25,130 nucleotides of DNA from assembly GCA_001579985.1 (NCBI GenBank), contig LRSR01010971.1, positions 1 through 25,130 of the forward strand. Reading direction: 5' to 3'. Below, piece after piece: positions 1 through 8,673 of this stretch. The first letter of the stretch is position 1. Every line of letters starts with the position of its first letter. Both the position numbers and the translations under genes were made by a program. The stretch comes from Hypsibius dujardini (taxonomy: Eukaryota > Tardigrada > Eutardigrada > Parachela > Hypsibiidae). The notes under the pieces were generated by a model, which saw nothing but the letters and a program-made list of their open reading frames with translations, did no database searches and was not told the DNA's origin.

Positions 1-92
1 TCAAACTCAGACCACCCTGATGGCTCGAACTCAGACCACCCTGATGGCTCGAACTCAGACCACCCTGATGGCTCGAACTCTGCCACCCACAA
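1..92. repeat. 24-bp minisatellite
   Basis: About 3.8 nearly identical copies of a 24-bp unit containing GAACTCAGACCACCCTGATG. It lies in the EIF2B2 intron that follows exon 8 and is cut by the window edge, so the full array may be longer. Confidence 0.93.
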
Positions 93-125
93 TTGTGGCC
101 ATGTGTTGATAAAAAAGCACATTAC

Positions 126-1891
126 CCGCCGTTGGCCATGACAGTATGCGTTCCGATGATGACTTTGTTGACCCGGGACATCATGGCGAAAATGGCCGAA
201 TCGGTGATGATGGTGGTCGGAATGGGTGGTTTGTTGTTCGCCAAGCTCCGAGCCATGATATGGCCGTGGAAAAAGGGTGCTGCCTCCGCAATTATCACAT
301 GAAACTTTCGTTTCCGAGCGGCTTGCTGCAAATACAATATATATTCTTGAGTCCCGGAAAGACGCCCACCTATCCGAAATGGAAGAGGCACGGGAGACTA
401 ACCTTCAAGAAGGCTTCAACTGTCCGAGATTTCCCAATCGTCATAATGACCTCATTCGAGTGGATATGTTCAAGCGCCTGCATGGCTATGTTGTCCACAC
501 TCGTTTCCAGCTCTGAGAGGAACTCGTTGATCGCGTCGATAATTGCCGTCTGACAGAGAAAAATCGTAGTGAAAATCCAGCCAAAATACCGAAATACCAA
601 GTTGAGACGAATAAATAAACGCACCTTCAGGCCCTGCACGTGCGAACTGAAGTCGTCCGACCGAGCACCGGACACAAACAAATTCTGGAGAGCAAACATT
701 CTGCCGTCAGTTCAGCTGTGACATTTCAAAAAAGAGAGCAATTCAACCCTACATGTAATGATTCTTTAAATTCAGGATCCTCAAGCGATGCCCCGTCGCC
801 GGTTGATGTCGCCTGTGTCGCACTGCAAAAACAGGGTCCCGTTTTAAGAATTCCACACAAGTACTGTACTCAAATGATAAGACGCGACGGAGTACAGGTC
901 CCATACTTCACATATTCCTCCCGAATGATTTTTAAAGCTATGTGGGGAAAAACGATAGAATGAAAGGCACATCGGATTTGTATTATAAGAACAACTCATT
1001 TATTTATTTAAATCCACATACTCCGCCTGATGACGTTTCCGATCACAGTTTCCGCTGGACACGTCTTCACAATCCGACGTCCCTCTCGTTTAATGAGCAA
1101 AATCAAATCCCTAAAACAAAGGGGAAACATCTTAACATTTCACAGAAGCAAACTAAACGGCCGGAATCGGAGCTAGAGTTGGCATCAGCCACAATGCATT
1201 CAATCAATCAATCGACTCGGTTTATGGCCTAATCAATCAATCGACTCGGTCTATGGCCTAATCAATCAATCAACTCGGCCTATGGCCTAATCAATCAATC
1301 AACTCGGCCCATGCCCTATTGGCCATTAGGCTTATCGGCCATGCCTATCAGCCATGGTCTGCCGATGTCAACTCTAGTCGGGGGCTAGCAAGCAACACCG
1401 ATCTACATGCAATAGAGTAACCGTTGATTGATGTATTCTTACCAGCAAATCCAACCAACTTATCAATCAATCAAGCAATCGCAACTGGCGCTATGCAGCC
1501 TCACAATTTTGATGCACCACTCTAATTCTAGTGTAAAGGAAGTGTGACTTACTTTGCGGATGACCAGCGACAAGCCGCCACTATTTTCCGAAAAATCAGC
1601 GCCGCTTCTCGGGCTGTGGTATACGATCCGTACTTTTGACTGCACATAAAGTCAATGCATTACAATCTACGAATAAAGCTCTTCTCCCCTCGAAATGTCC
1701 CAACAACGTCTTTGTAGGTCTCACCTGTATTTTAATTTTACGATAAATTTATCGATGGTTTCCTGCAGCTCCTCTCCCAGATGAATATGCGGCACCAGCG
1801 TCTGCCCACGAGCGTCTTCCGCTGCGCCAGAATCACTTCGAGGTCGCGGATCAGCTGATGACGATGTCGAGGTCTCCGCTGATGAATCCAT
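126..1891 (-). CDS. EIF2B2: Translation initiation factor eIF2B subunit beta, partial (3' end beyond window)
   Basis: Beta subunit of eIF2B, the cytoplasmic guanine nucleotide exchange factor that recharges eIF2 with GTP. Coding exons on the minus strand: 1891-1725, 1639-1553, 1110-1022, 937-907, 822-748, 700-625, 549-403 and 325-126. All phases join and give 290 residues plus 2 nt; the rest lies left of the window. Family stretches seen: IKREGRR and [11 protein letters not shown] (exon 3), LKIIREEY (31-bp exon 4), [16 protein letters not shown] (exon 7), then [17 protein letters not shown] and [16 protein letters not shown] (exon 8), matching the eIF2B alpha/beta/delta fold. The start chosen is the ATG at 1891; it gives a Ser-rich N-terminus longer than in human. 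The frame stays open upstream and another ATG lies at 2035, so the start is uncertain. The exon 5 donor (748) was chosen for phase. Head-to-head with BCAS2. Confidence 0.93.
1202..1317. repeat. 29-bp minisatellite in EIF2B2 intron 2
   Basis: Four copies of a 29-bp unit: AATCAATCAATC, then RACTCGG, then a variable YYYATGSCCT end. They sit inside the 442-bp intron 2 of EIF2B2. A further AATCAATCAAGC motif follows near 1463. No coding potential on either strand. Confidence 0.93.
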
Positions 1892-2284
1892 TGGCAGACT
1901 GTACGAAAGGAGAATCAATTTTCCGACGTCGATATTAAATTCTTTAACCTTCTTAGAAATTAGGGCGACCGTGCTGTCGATCGTCGGAATACTTCGCGAA
2001 TGGGACCGAAAAACAACAACAAATGAAAATTTCATCAGCTTATCGTTAGTGTGCACGGCGCACAAGGAGCAGTGTGCGTTGCGCACAAAAGCGGCGATGT
2101 AGTCTTGTGCCGTTTGAGTCTGCTACCGGATCAATCAAAACAATTGACTTTCTGTCGTTGCGGTATACACACTATACTCGTATGCATTTTATTATGCTTA
2201 GTTTTGGTTTATGAATTAAATATTTCGTCGTACATTTACAGTGCGCTAAATTTGGACTCCATTTTTAGTTCGAAAGGCAAAAAC
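1892..2284. promoter_or_regulatory. Shared 5' region of the divergent pair EIF2B2/BCAS2
   Basis: These 393 bp separate the two ATG codons of genes transcribed away from each other, so both promoters and 5' UTRs should lie here. I see no clear TATA box. An acceptor-like CATTTTTAG at 2261-2269 precedes the BCAS2 ATG. The promoter role is inferred from gene arrangement only. Confidence 0.5.
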
Positions 2285-3987
2285 ATGCTGACGGGAACGT
2301 TGTCTGGCAGCGCAAGCTTAGTGGATGCCTTGCCCTATGTTGACGCAGGCTACGATAGTCCTGGAGTTCGCGAAGCCGTAAGCGTCAAATTTTTATTGTA
2401 AAATCAAACTTTTTTTTCATACGCTTGAAATCGGAAGGTGGCTGTTCTTGTCTGCAATTGGTACAGCTAATTTATCCGATTCTAATCTCGAAAGTTTTTG
2501 TCGATCTTCGTGCGTTGTGTGCGACCGAACCAATTCTATTTGGACTAAACGTTAAACTGTGCGAGAATTGACAGATTGATTGATCCATTGAACCGAAAAT
2601 CTGTTACGGCGCAAAAGCATACATCGGTTGATTGATAGGTTGATTGATTGGGATTGAATATGGTGGAAAAATGGTTTGATTTCTAGCCCCTGATTGAATT
2701 TGTTCTCTGAAAGGTAAATCGTTTTTCATTTGTCTCTGTAATAGGTGCTGGCGCTGGTGGAGGAGGAGATGAAAGTGTACCGACCGAACAAAGACTATTT
2801 GTCGCATCTTCCGCAGATGAACTTGGACGCTTTCCAAGTGAGTTTTCGATCTGTCCAACGTTGCAGGTATGCGGACACTGATGTTATTTTTTTCAGACTG
2901 ATCTGATGAAAGTCGAAATGAAGAGACTTGACGACGGCCTGCCGATGGAGAAATTAGACTTCAAAAAGTAAAGTATTTTTTATTGTTGGGTATTTCATTT
3001 TCAGTGCGTGATTAATTGTGTGCAGCTTTCAATTATTGTCTTCCGGTCCTTCAATTGATTGATGGATTGAAGCATAGCAATAACGCTTTTTTTCTTTCTT
3101 TTTGGCTTGAGAATTTGGCATGTTACGCCACACCTATCTAATTCGCAGCCTGTAATTGCAAGGAACATGTATTTTTAGATATTCTCAAAGCAAGCCGGCG
3201 GTGAATCGTCGGCGAGACCCTTCAGCATGGGAGGAGAGCTTCAACCGGGTCGCCGTCCTGCACAACCATATGACCAACAGGTACTAGTAACTTGCCGGTT
3301 TCTGTGATGAATTGGATAGTCAGCTAGGGTGATCTCCGGTGATTATTCCCTGCAGATTGGCAAACCTGCAGTTGCAGCTGGAGTATGGTCCGGAAGTGTG
3401 GCGCCGCTATATTCCCACGGTCGAACGGCAGGTCAAATTAGCGGAGCGGGAGCTGAAAGATGTTCGGTAAGAAATAGTCCGTTAAAAGATGCCGAAGCAG
3501 TTATCATACAGTGTCATCTTTATCCGTGCCTCAGAAATCGAATTCAGGAAGTCAACTGGGAACGAAAGAATTCCCAGACTCGAGCCGGACAGAAACTTCA
3601 TGAACTGGAATCGAGGTTAGTTGTTTGCCAATTGGCCCACTCTTAATAATGATATGCACGCACATTGTGAAGTTGACAGTTGTGTCTCGTTGTCTCATCT
3701 TTCTTCTGACCTCCGACAGATGGGTTGAGCTGATTGACAAGAACTTTCAAATTGAACGAAGCTGTCTGGAGCTCGAATCCATCATCGCTGGAATGGAACG
3801 CGTCGCAGCCGAACATGCCGCTAAGAAGGCGAACCGAGCGACTGAAGCGCAGGTCCCTAACGTAGACGGAACAGCGGATCTTGCTGTTGAGGTTAATCAC
3901 ATGGAGATCTCCAGATCCGAAAGCGAGCCGGAAGAAGCTGACCAATCGACGGATCACGTCCCGGCACAGTTGCTATATTCAGAGTGA
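2285..3987 (+). CDS. BCAS2: Pre-mRNA-splicing factor SPF27 (BCAS2)
   Basis: SPF27 is a core subunit of the PRP19/CDC5L (NineTeen) complex that activates the spliceosome. Exons: 2285-2377, 2745-2837, 2897-2967, 3179-3280, 3356-3466, 3535-3615 and 3720-3987; all junctions are GT-AG and in phase, giving 272 residues. Diagnostic stretches: VDALPYVDAGYDSPGVREA near the N-terminus, LVEEEMKVYRPNKDYLSHLP, DPSAWEESFN, and the C-terminal coiled-coil part with IQEVNWERKNSQTRAGQKL, WVELIDKNFQIER and CLELES. The human protein has 225 residues. The surplus is mainly a C-terminal tail of about 45 residues, acidic and Ser-rich (SRSESEPEEADQS). The ATG at 2285 lies just before the conserved VDALPY block. Divergent from EIF2B2 and convergent with the SANTA gene. 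Confidence 0.95.
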
Positions 3988-4245
3988 AACTCTCTGCGAT
4001 TGAACGAATTCCATGTTTACATTGATCTCAGATACGGTCACTGATAGAGTATCAGATTGCAACATACGTGCGAGCTGAATCAGCAGTAGTAGATTAATCG
4101 TCGCAGATGGTCAAGCAGAGGGCGCGAGATCACATTGTCAGCTCCCTTAAATTGATGCAAAACGACACTCATCGCCTTTGACTACGATGAAAACAACTCG
4201 ATCCACATACCGTCGATAGAGATCAACACAGATCGAGACTCTAAT

Positions 4246-4510
4246 TGCGAGGAACACACTACGTACCAGTCAAAGCGTCGCAGATCGAAACAAATCGCGC
4301 TTGAGATCGCGAGGAACGCAACTCGTTCCCTCAAACCGTCGAAAATCGACACGAATCGCCTTTAATTGCGAGGAACACAACTCGTTCCCTCAAACCGTCG
4401 AAAATCAACACAAATCGCGCCTCTAATTGCGAGGAACACAACTCGGTTCCCTCAAACCGTTGAAAATCGACACAAATCGCGCCTTTAATTGCGAGGAACA
4501 CAACAGTGTG
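4246..4510. repeat. ~61-bp minisatellite
   Basis: About four to five copies of a 61-62 bp unit with the blocks AATTGCGAGGAACACAACTC, GTTCCCTCAAACCGTCGAAA and ATCGACACAAATCGCGCCTT. The right-hand copies are near identical. More diverged copies extend left to about 4130, so the array looks older there. Confidence 0.9.
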
Positions 4511-4534
4511 ATTCTCTTTTCACCTTTCACCATT

Positions 4535-4540
4535 TTTAAT
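4535..4540 (-). terminator. Candidate poly(A) signal of the SANTA gene (ATTAAA)
   Basis: ATTAAA read on the minus strand, about 253 nt past the stop at 4793. It is the common variant of the canonical hexamer. I found no minus-strand AATAAA between it and the stop, so it is only the best candidate. Confidence 0.3.
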
Positions 4541-4674
4541 CAGAACCTTCATTCAGACAACTGCAAAACCATTTTCGCAAATAGGTCGGTAATTTCACAA
4601 ACTCTTGACGCATAAAATTAAAAGCGTAGATCAAGAGATTCCGCATTTCCGAGGAACTGAAAAAATACCAGGAA

Positions 4675-4680
4675 AATAAA
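4675..4680 (+). terminator. Candidate poly(A) signal of BCAS2 (AATAAA)
   Basis: First plus-strand AATAAA after the BCAS2 stop, about 690 nt downstream. Its use would place the minisatellite inside the BCAS2 3' UTR. Confidence 0.3.
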
Positions 4681-4792
4681 AATCGGGCGTGATTGAAAAT
4701 GATCCCCAAACCCAGATCTGACACTAAAATCCAGACTGAATCTGCATAGTCGCGCAAAGAATCAGTATCGATGCGCAATACTACTCGAGTTA

Positions 4793-7700
4793 TCATTCAT
4801 AGTCTCCGAGCGCCTGTTCATTTCGGTCAAAATGATCGCGACCATCAGCAAAGGCTATCCCTTCGTACTGCTCGCGGTTATCAGACATATTTCGAGACTT
4901 CTTCAATTTCTGCTGGTGTTCATTGTCCAAGAACCCGCGAAAGTTGATCTTATCGCGTGCTAAATTGGCGTTGGAGGGTTGGTAGATAGTTGAGCGGCGT
5001 CGCTTATGGTTTGGGTTGTAAGCCACGGACAACCGGAAGCATTTGGTGGTGTCCTTGTATGTCCGAGGAACGAAGGATTTGCTGTCGGGCTCGTCCTCCC
5101 ACTGGAACTCCTCCAAAGATCCGGAATACTTGTTCGCGACGATATCTCCAGTTTTCCCGGCGAACAGCAGCCCTGCAACGTTCTTCTTTTCAGGAGTACC
5201 GGGAATAATGGCAAGCGGCACCTTCTCGGCAAACCACTTGGCCGTCCGAACAATCTTCTTTGTCGGCTTGGAGAGATGGTGAGTGGTCCGGGCGAAGGAG
5301 ACATGATGATGCTTCTTTGCGTGCTTCACGGCCAACTGAGCTGCAAGACAATGGGAAACACGTCTGTCAGGCCATAAACAACTAAAAGAATACACACCAG
5401 GAATATGGATGTAAATCTAGTTGTAGGAAAAACAATTCGCAATCAAAATTTCGTCGAACACTGCCGGAAACAGCACTAAAAATAGTTTCGACTGCAATCG
5501 GCGCCATCCTCAACAGTCAGTTCAAGGTGCTTCAATCAGCGCCATCCTCAATTAGTCAGTTCAAGATGCTTCAATCAGCGCCATCCTCAATAGTCAGTTC
5601 AAGATGCTTCAATCAGAGCCATCCTCAACAGTCAGTTCAAGATGCTTCAATCAGAGCCATCCTCAATAGTCAGTTTAAGATGCTTCAATCGGACAAATCA
5701 GTTTAAATATTAGTATTGTGAAAACTAGTCGTGTCCGAATGCAACTTTGTAAGGTCAATAATACCGAACTGACCTCGCGGAAATTTGGTAACCGGCTTGC
5801 CAACATCCACTTGACAAGGAGAAACAACTTTTTTGGTCGATCCATTCTTCTCGATTATGAAGGCAACGGAGGTCCAATCGTCCTTCGGCGCCGTGAGTGG
5901 CTGTCGTGCAGGGGAGGCAATCTTCGAGCTCAAACGAGAGCCATTGCTCGGTGAGAATTGTTGTCCCGGTTTCGATGCGGTAACAGACACTGTTTCAAGA
6001 AATCAAAACTTGACGTTCATAACGAAGGACTCCGCGAGACTATAATTGAGCACGGGATTATAACTGAGCCGATGAGTACCGTATGCTCGCGATCTCAAGG
6101 GACACTTTTCTACCCTACCCGTAAATTTTAACCAACTCAGGCCAAGCCTTTTCAGCGCCGTTCACCAAATTACCACGGTAGGGACAAATATACGGGAAAG
6201 CACAACTGTACAATCAATCAATCGAGTACAACAGGTAGGCTGTAAGAAATCAGCTAATCAAAGAACAGTGAATCAGATTGAACGTTCAGTTGAGTGCCAT
6301 ACCGAGGGAGGCGGGGCTTAGCTGTCCCTTGAGATCGCGAGCATACGGTAACTAGCTCAAACAGTCGAGCCACAACACTTACTTCAACAGGCAGACAAAC
6401 AAACATATTTGCAGAGATATTATTGAAGCACGGAAGACTTACACTGAGCTGCTCGGAGCCGGGTCAGGCGCGGTTCCGGTGGCGGAATCCGAATTCCGGT
6501 GTCCGAATTCTCCTCAGATATCGCTGCCAATGGCTTCATGCTACCAAGAGCGGGCCGGCTTGGGTGGCTGATGTCATCGTTTCCTGAAACTGAACGAAGT
6601 TTAGTAGAATGGAAAAGAATGGTTGTGAATTGGTCATCCCAAGCTCACATAGGCACGCGGCCATCTCGCGAAAACAAACATTCAAGCACTGAAGATATCT
6701 AGAAAGAAAGACCACACCTTCCAATGCTTGATTTCCTTTGTATCCGTAATGAAAAGTTCCTAGGTCCGGAGGAGAAACTGGGAAAAAAAAAGAACGATAT
6801 CACGTTGACTGAATAAATAAAATAAGAGTACTAGGAGTGGACCTGGACAAAAAACACAACATCATGAAAAAATTCCGGTTGAAAGTGCAACTCAACAATA
6901 TTTCAAAATAAAAAACTTACACTCAAACGAGTCTTTCTTCGTCAAATCACAATGCACAGACTTCCGAAACGAATCTCCAGCAGACGCTTTCGGAAATACC
7001 AACTCCGCCGGTTCCTGCTCTTTCTGGAGCTGCGATGTCTCTTCCGATGCGGTGTCCTTGTCATTTGTCTCCTTGAAAAGGCCGCCCACAAAGTCCGGCA
7101 ACATTCCTTCAGCCAATGTCTCAGGGACGTCTTCAGAGATTTTCCCAGCCAATGTCTCAGGGACGTCTTCAGTGATCTTCCCAGCCAATGTCTCAGGGAC
7201 GTCTTTAGTGGTCTTCCCAGCCAATGTCTCAGGGACGTCTTTAGTGATCTTCCCAGCCAATGTCTCAGGGACGTCTTTAGTGATCTTCCCAGCCACTGTC
7301 TCAGGGATGTCTTTAGTGATCTTCCCAGCCACTGTCTCAGGGACGTCTTTAGTGATCTTTCCAGCCACTGTCTCAGGGACGTCTTTAGTGATCTTTCCAG
7401 CCAATGTCTCAGGAACGTCTTTAGTGATCGTCCCATCAATCGACTGTTTCTGCACCACCTTGTCCGGCATCTCAAGACTCAATGTAACGACAGTAGGAGT
7501 CACATCGGGAATCGAGGCCGGAGCCGCGTACGGTTCAAATGACGGACGGGGGTCAAGGAATTTCTCTCGCAGTTTCATCCGTTCTGGCAAGGGTGACTCC
7601 TTCTTTTCCACTTGGAGGGACTGCCAGTGCTGACCCAGCAACTTCTCCCAGTTGGCCGGAAATCCAGCTATAAACTTCCGCACCAGCTGTTTGGGAAAAC

Positions 7701-8037
7701 CGTTTTGCAGCGTGGCCGCTTCGTCGATGGCTCCCTGGACTTGGTAGAGGGATCCAGTGAAGGTGATGAGCAACGTCGCCGAGTGGACGGTTTTGATGCG
7801 CGAAGTGGTCACCTGTTGAACATCAATGCCCTTCTCCCCCAGGACGATCGGCTTCGGTTGCTGAAATCCGACCACACGAACGCAGCATTCCGAGTCGGTC
7901 GGGGAGAATTTCGCGAGGTGCCAGTTGTGAAGAGGCTTCGGCTGCGGCCGTTGGCTAGGAGCACGGCATTGCGGCGAATCCACCACAGTCCCTTTGCTCC
8001 GCAGGAGACCCAGGTTTGATGGCTTGTTGGGCGGCAT
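4793..8037 (-). CDS. SANTA-domain protein, KNL2/MIS18BP1-like centromere factor
   Basis: Minus-strand exons 8037-6921, 6777-6718, 6583-6443, 5989-5774 and 5340-4793 join in phase to 693 residues. Residues about 34-135 look like a SANTA domain: LHNWHLAKF, then TFTGSLYQVQGAID, then GFPKQLVRKFIAGFPANWEKL, closely matching the Y-x-L-x-G-x-I-D and GF..KF..GFP..W core of this family. SANTA proteins of the KNL2/MIS18BP1 group act in the nucleus to load the centromeric histone CENP-A; that role is inferred. Residues 204-311 are nine 12-residue repeats (ITKDVPETLAGK). The rest looks low-complexity and basic. I could not recognise the SANT/Myb domain or CENPC motif that relatives often carry. A polypyrimidine tract and CAG lie just before AAA-ATG, suggesting a 5' UTR intron or trans-splice site. 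Divergent from CCT6. Confidence 0.8.
5497..5690. repeat. ~38-bp minisatellite in SANTA-gene intron 4
   Basis: Five copies of a ~38-bp unit containing GCCATCCTCAAYAGTCAGTT and CAAGATGCTTCAATCAG. They fill the middle of the 433-bp intron between exons 4 and 5 of the SANTA gene. The copies differ by a few bases. Confidence 0.93.
6077..6350. mobile_element. MITE-like element A, perfect 28-bp terminal inverted repeats
   Basis: The 28 bases at 6077-6104, starting TACCGTATGCTCGCGATCTC, are the exact reverse complement of 6323-6350. The repeats begin and end with TA, as expected for TA target-site duplication (Tc1/mariner-like or another TA-targeting superfamily). The 274-bp element has no transposase frame and is therefore non-autonomous. 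It lies in SANTA-gene intron 3 (6442-5990). The inner part includes an AATCAATCAATCG stretch and weaker extended pairing. Confidence 0.88.
7105..7428 (-). repeat. Coding 36-bp tandem repeat (nine 12-residue units)
   Basis: Nine contiguous 36-bp units with no length change, translated in the SANTA gene as I/T-T/S-K/E-D-V/I-P-E-T-L/V-A-G-K. Variation is at K/E and L/V, with the last copy ending AEG. The plus strand is also open across the array because 36 is a multiple of 3; those frames are shadows. Confidence 0.95.
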
Positions 8038-8673
8038 TTTCTGAAATCAAAAAAAAAAATAAGAAAAAGAGGAAATAAAATATTTAGGTCAATGAAATCA
8101 AGCGAAAATGCGAGGGAAAAGAAAAAGAAAAAGTGTTGTTGTTGTTTCTTTGCGCTCTTAAATTCCGCGTGTCGACAAGAGGACCGGCGTGCCGACAGTA
8201 AGGGGAAGTTGCCTAATGATGCACTATTTCGAATCTAATGCAGGGTTTGGATTTCTCATTTTTTCCCAGTGAAAAAATTTTGCATCCATTAATTTAGCCC
8301 AATATTATCTAAATAATTTTAACAACAATAAATTCTAATGCCTGATAGGCTGAAGTTTCTGCAGAAAAAGCAAAGGAAATTCAGAGTGGCGGTGCTGCCG
8401 GTGCATCGACTAAATAACCTTTTCGGCCGATGTAATATTAGGCGCAATCCCTGTAGTGGGATTGCTGGCTGGAAGCAGACTTGTGTGAGGAAAATTAATC
8501 AAGCAGTAATCGATCAAGAGGGAAAAATTGTGCATTTACTTTTCAAAGATCTTCCGAGGTCGCTGTCATTCAATATCCGCGATTCTCGTTTCCGTGCACT
8601 GATTCGACTGTTAGGCCTCACCTGACGGTTAGTTTTTCTATTGGGAAGCGTGAAGAAGTGACGCTCAGCGAAG
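8038..8673. promoter_or_regulatory. Shared 5' region of the divergent pair SANTA gene/CCT6
   Basis: These 636 bp lie between two divergent ATG codons. The left end is purine-rich (AAAAAAAAAA and GAAAAAGAAAAAG), which on the minus strand is a polypyrimidine tract ending in CAG next to the SANTA-gene start. A 95-codon plus-strand open frame at 8338-8625 shows no recognisable domain and is not called a gene. The promoter role is inferred from the layout. Confidence 0.5.

Larger units (their letters stand above)
3988..4792. other. Convergent intergenic region (3' ends of BCAS2 and the SANTA gene)
   Basis: These 805 bp lie between two stop codons on opposite strands. They hold a degenerate ~61-bp minisatellite, a plus-strand AATAAA (4675-4680) that could end BCAS2, and a minus-strand ATTAAA (4540-4535) that could end the SANTA gene. 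If both are used the two transcripts overlap antisense. I see no further gene. Confidence 0.5.

Noticed and set aside
7052-7633. Two plus-strand open frames of 193-196 codons over the SANTA-gene exon
   Set aside because: They arise because the 36-bp repeat is a multiple of three; the minus frame has the SANTA domain and correct splice phases.
8338-8625. 95-codon plus-strand frame between the SANTA gene and CCT6
   Set aside because: No recognisable domain, no splice or promoter context, and it lies in the expected shared promoter region.
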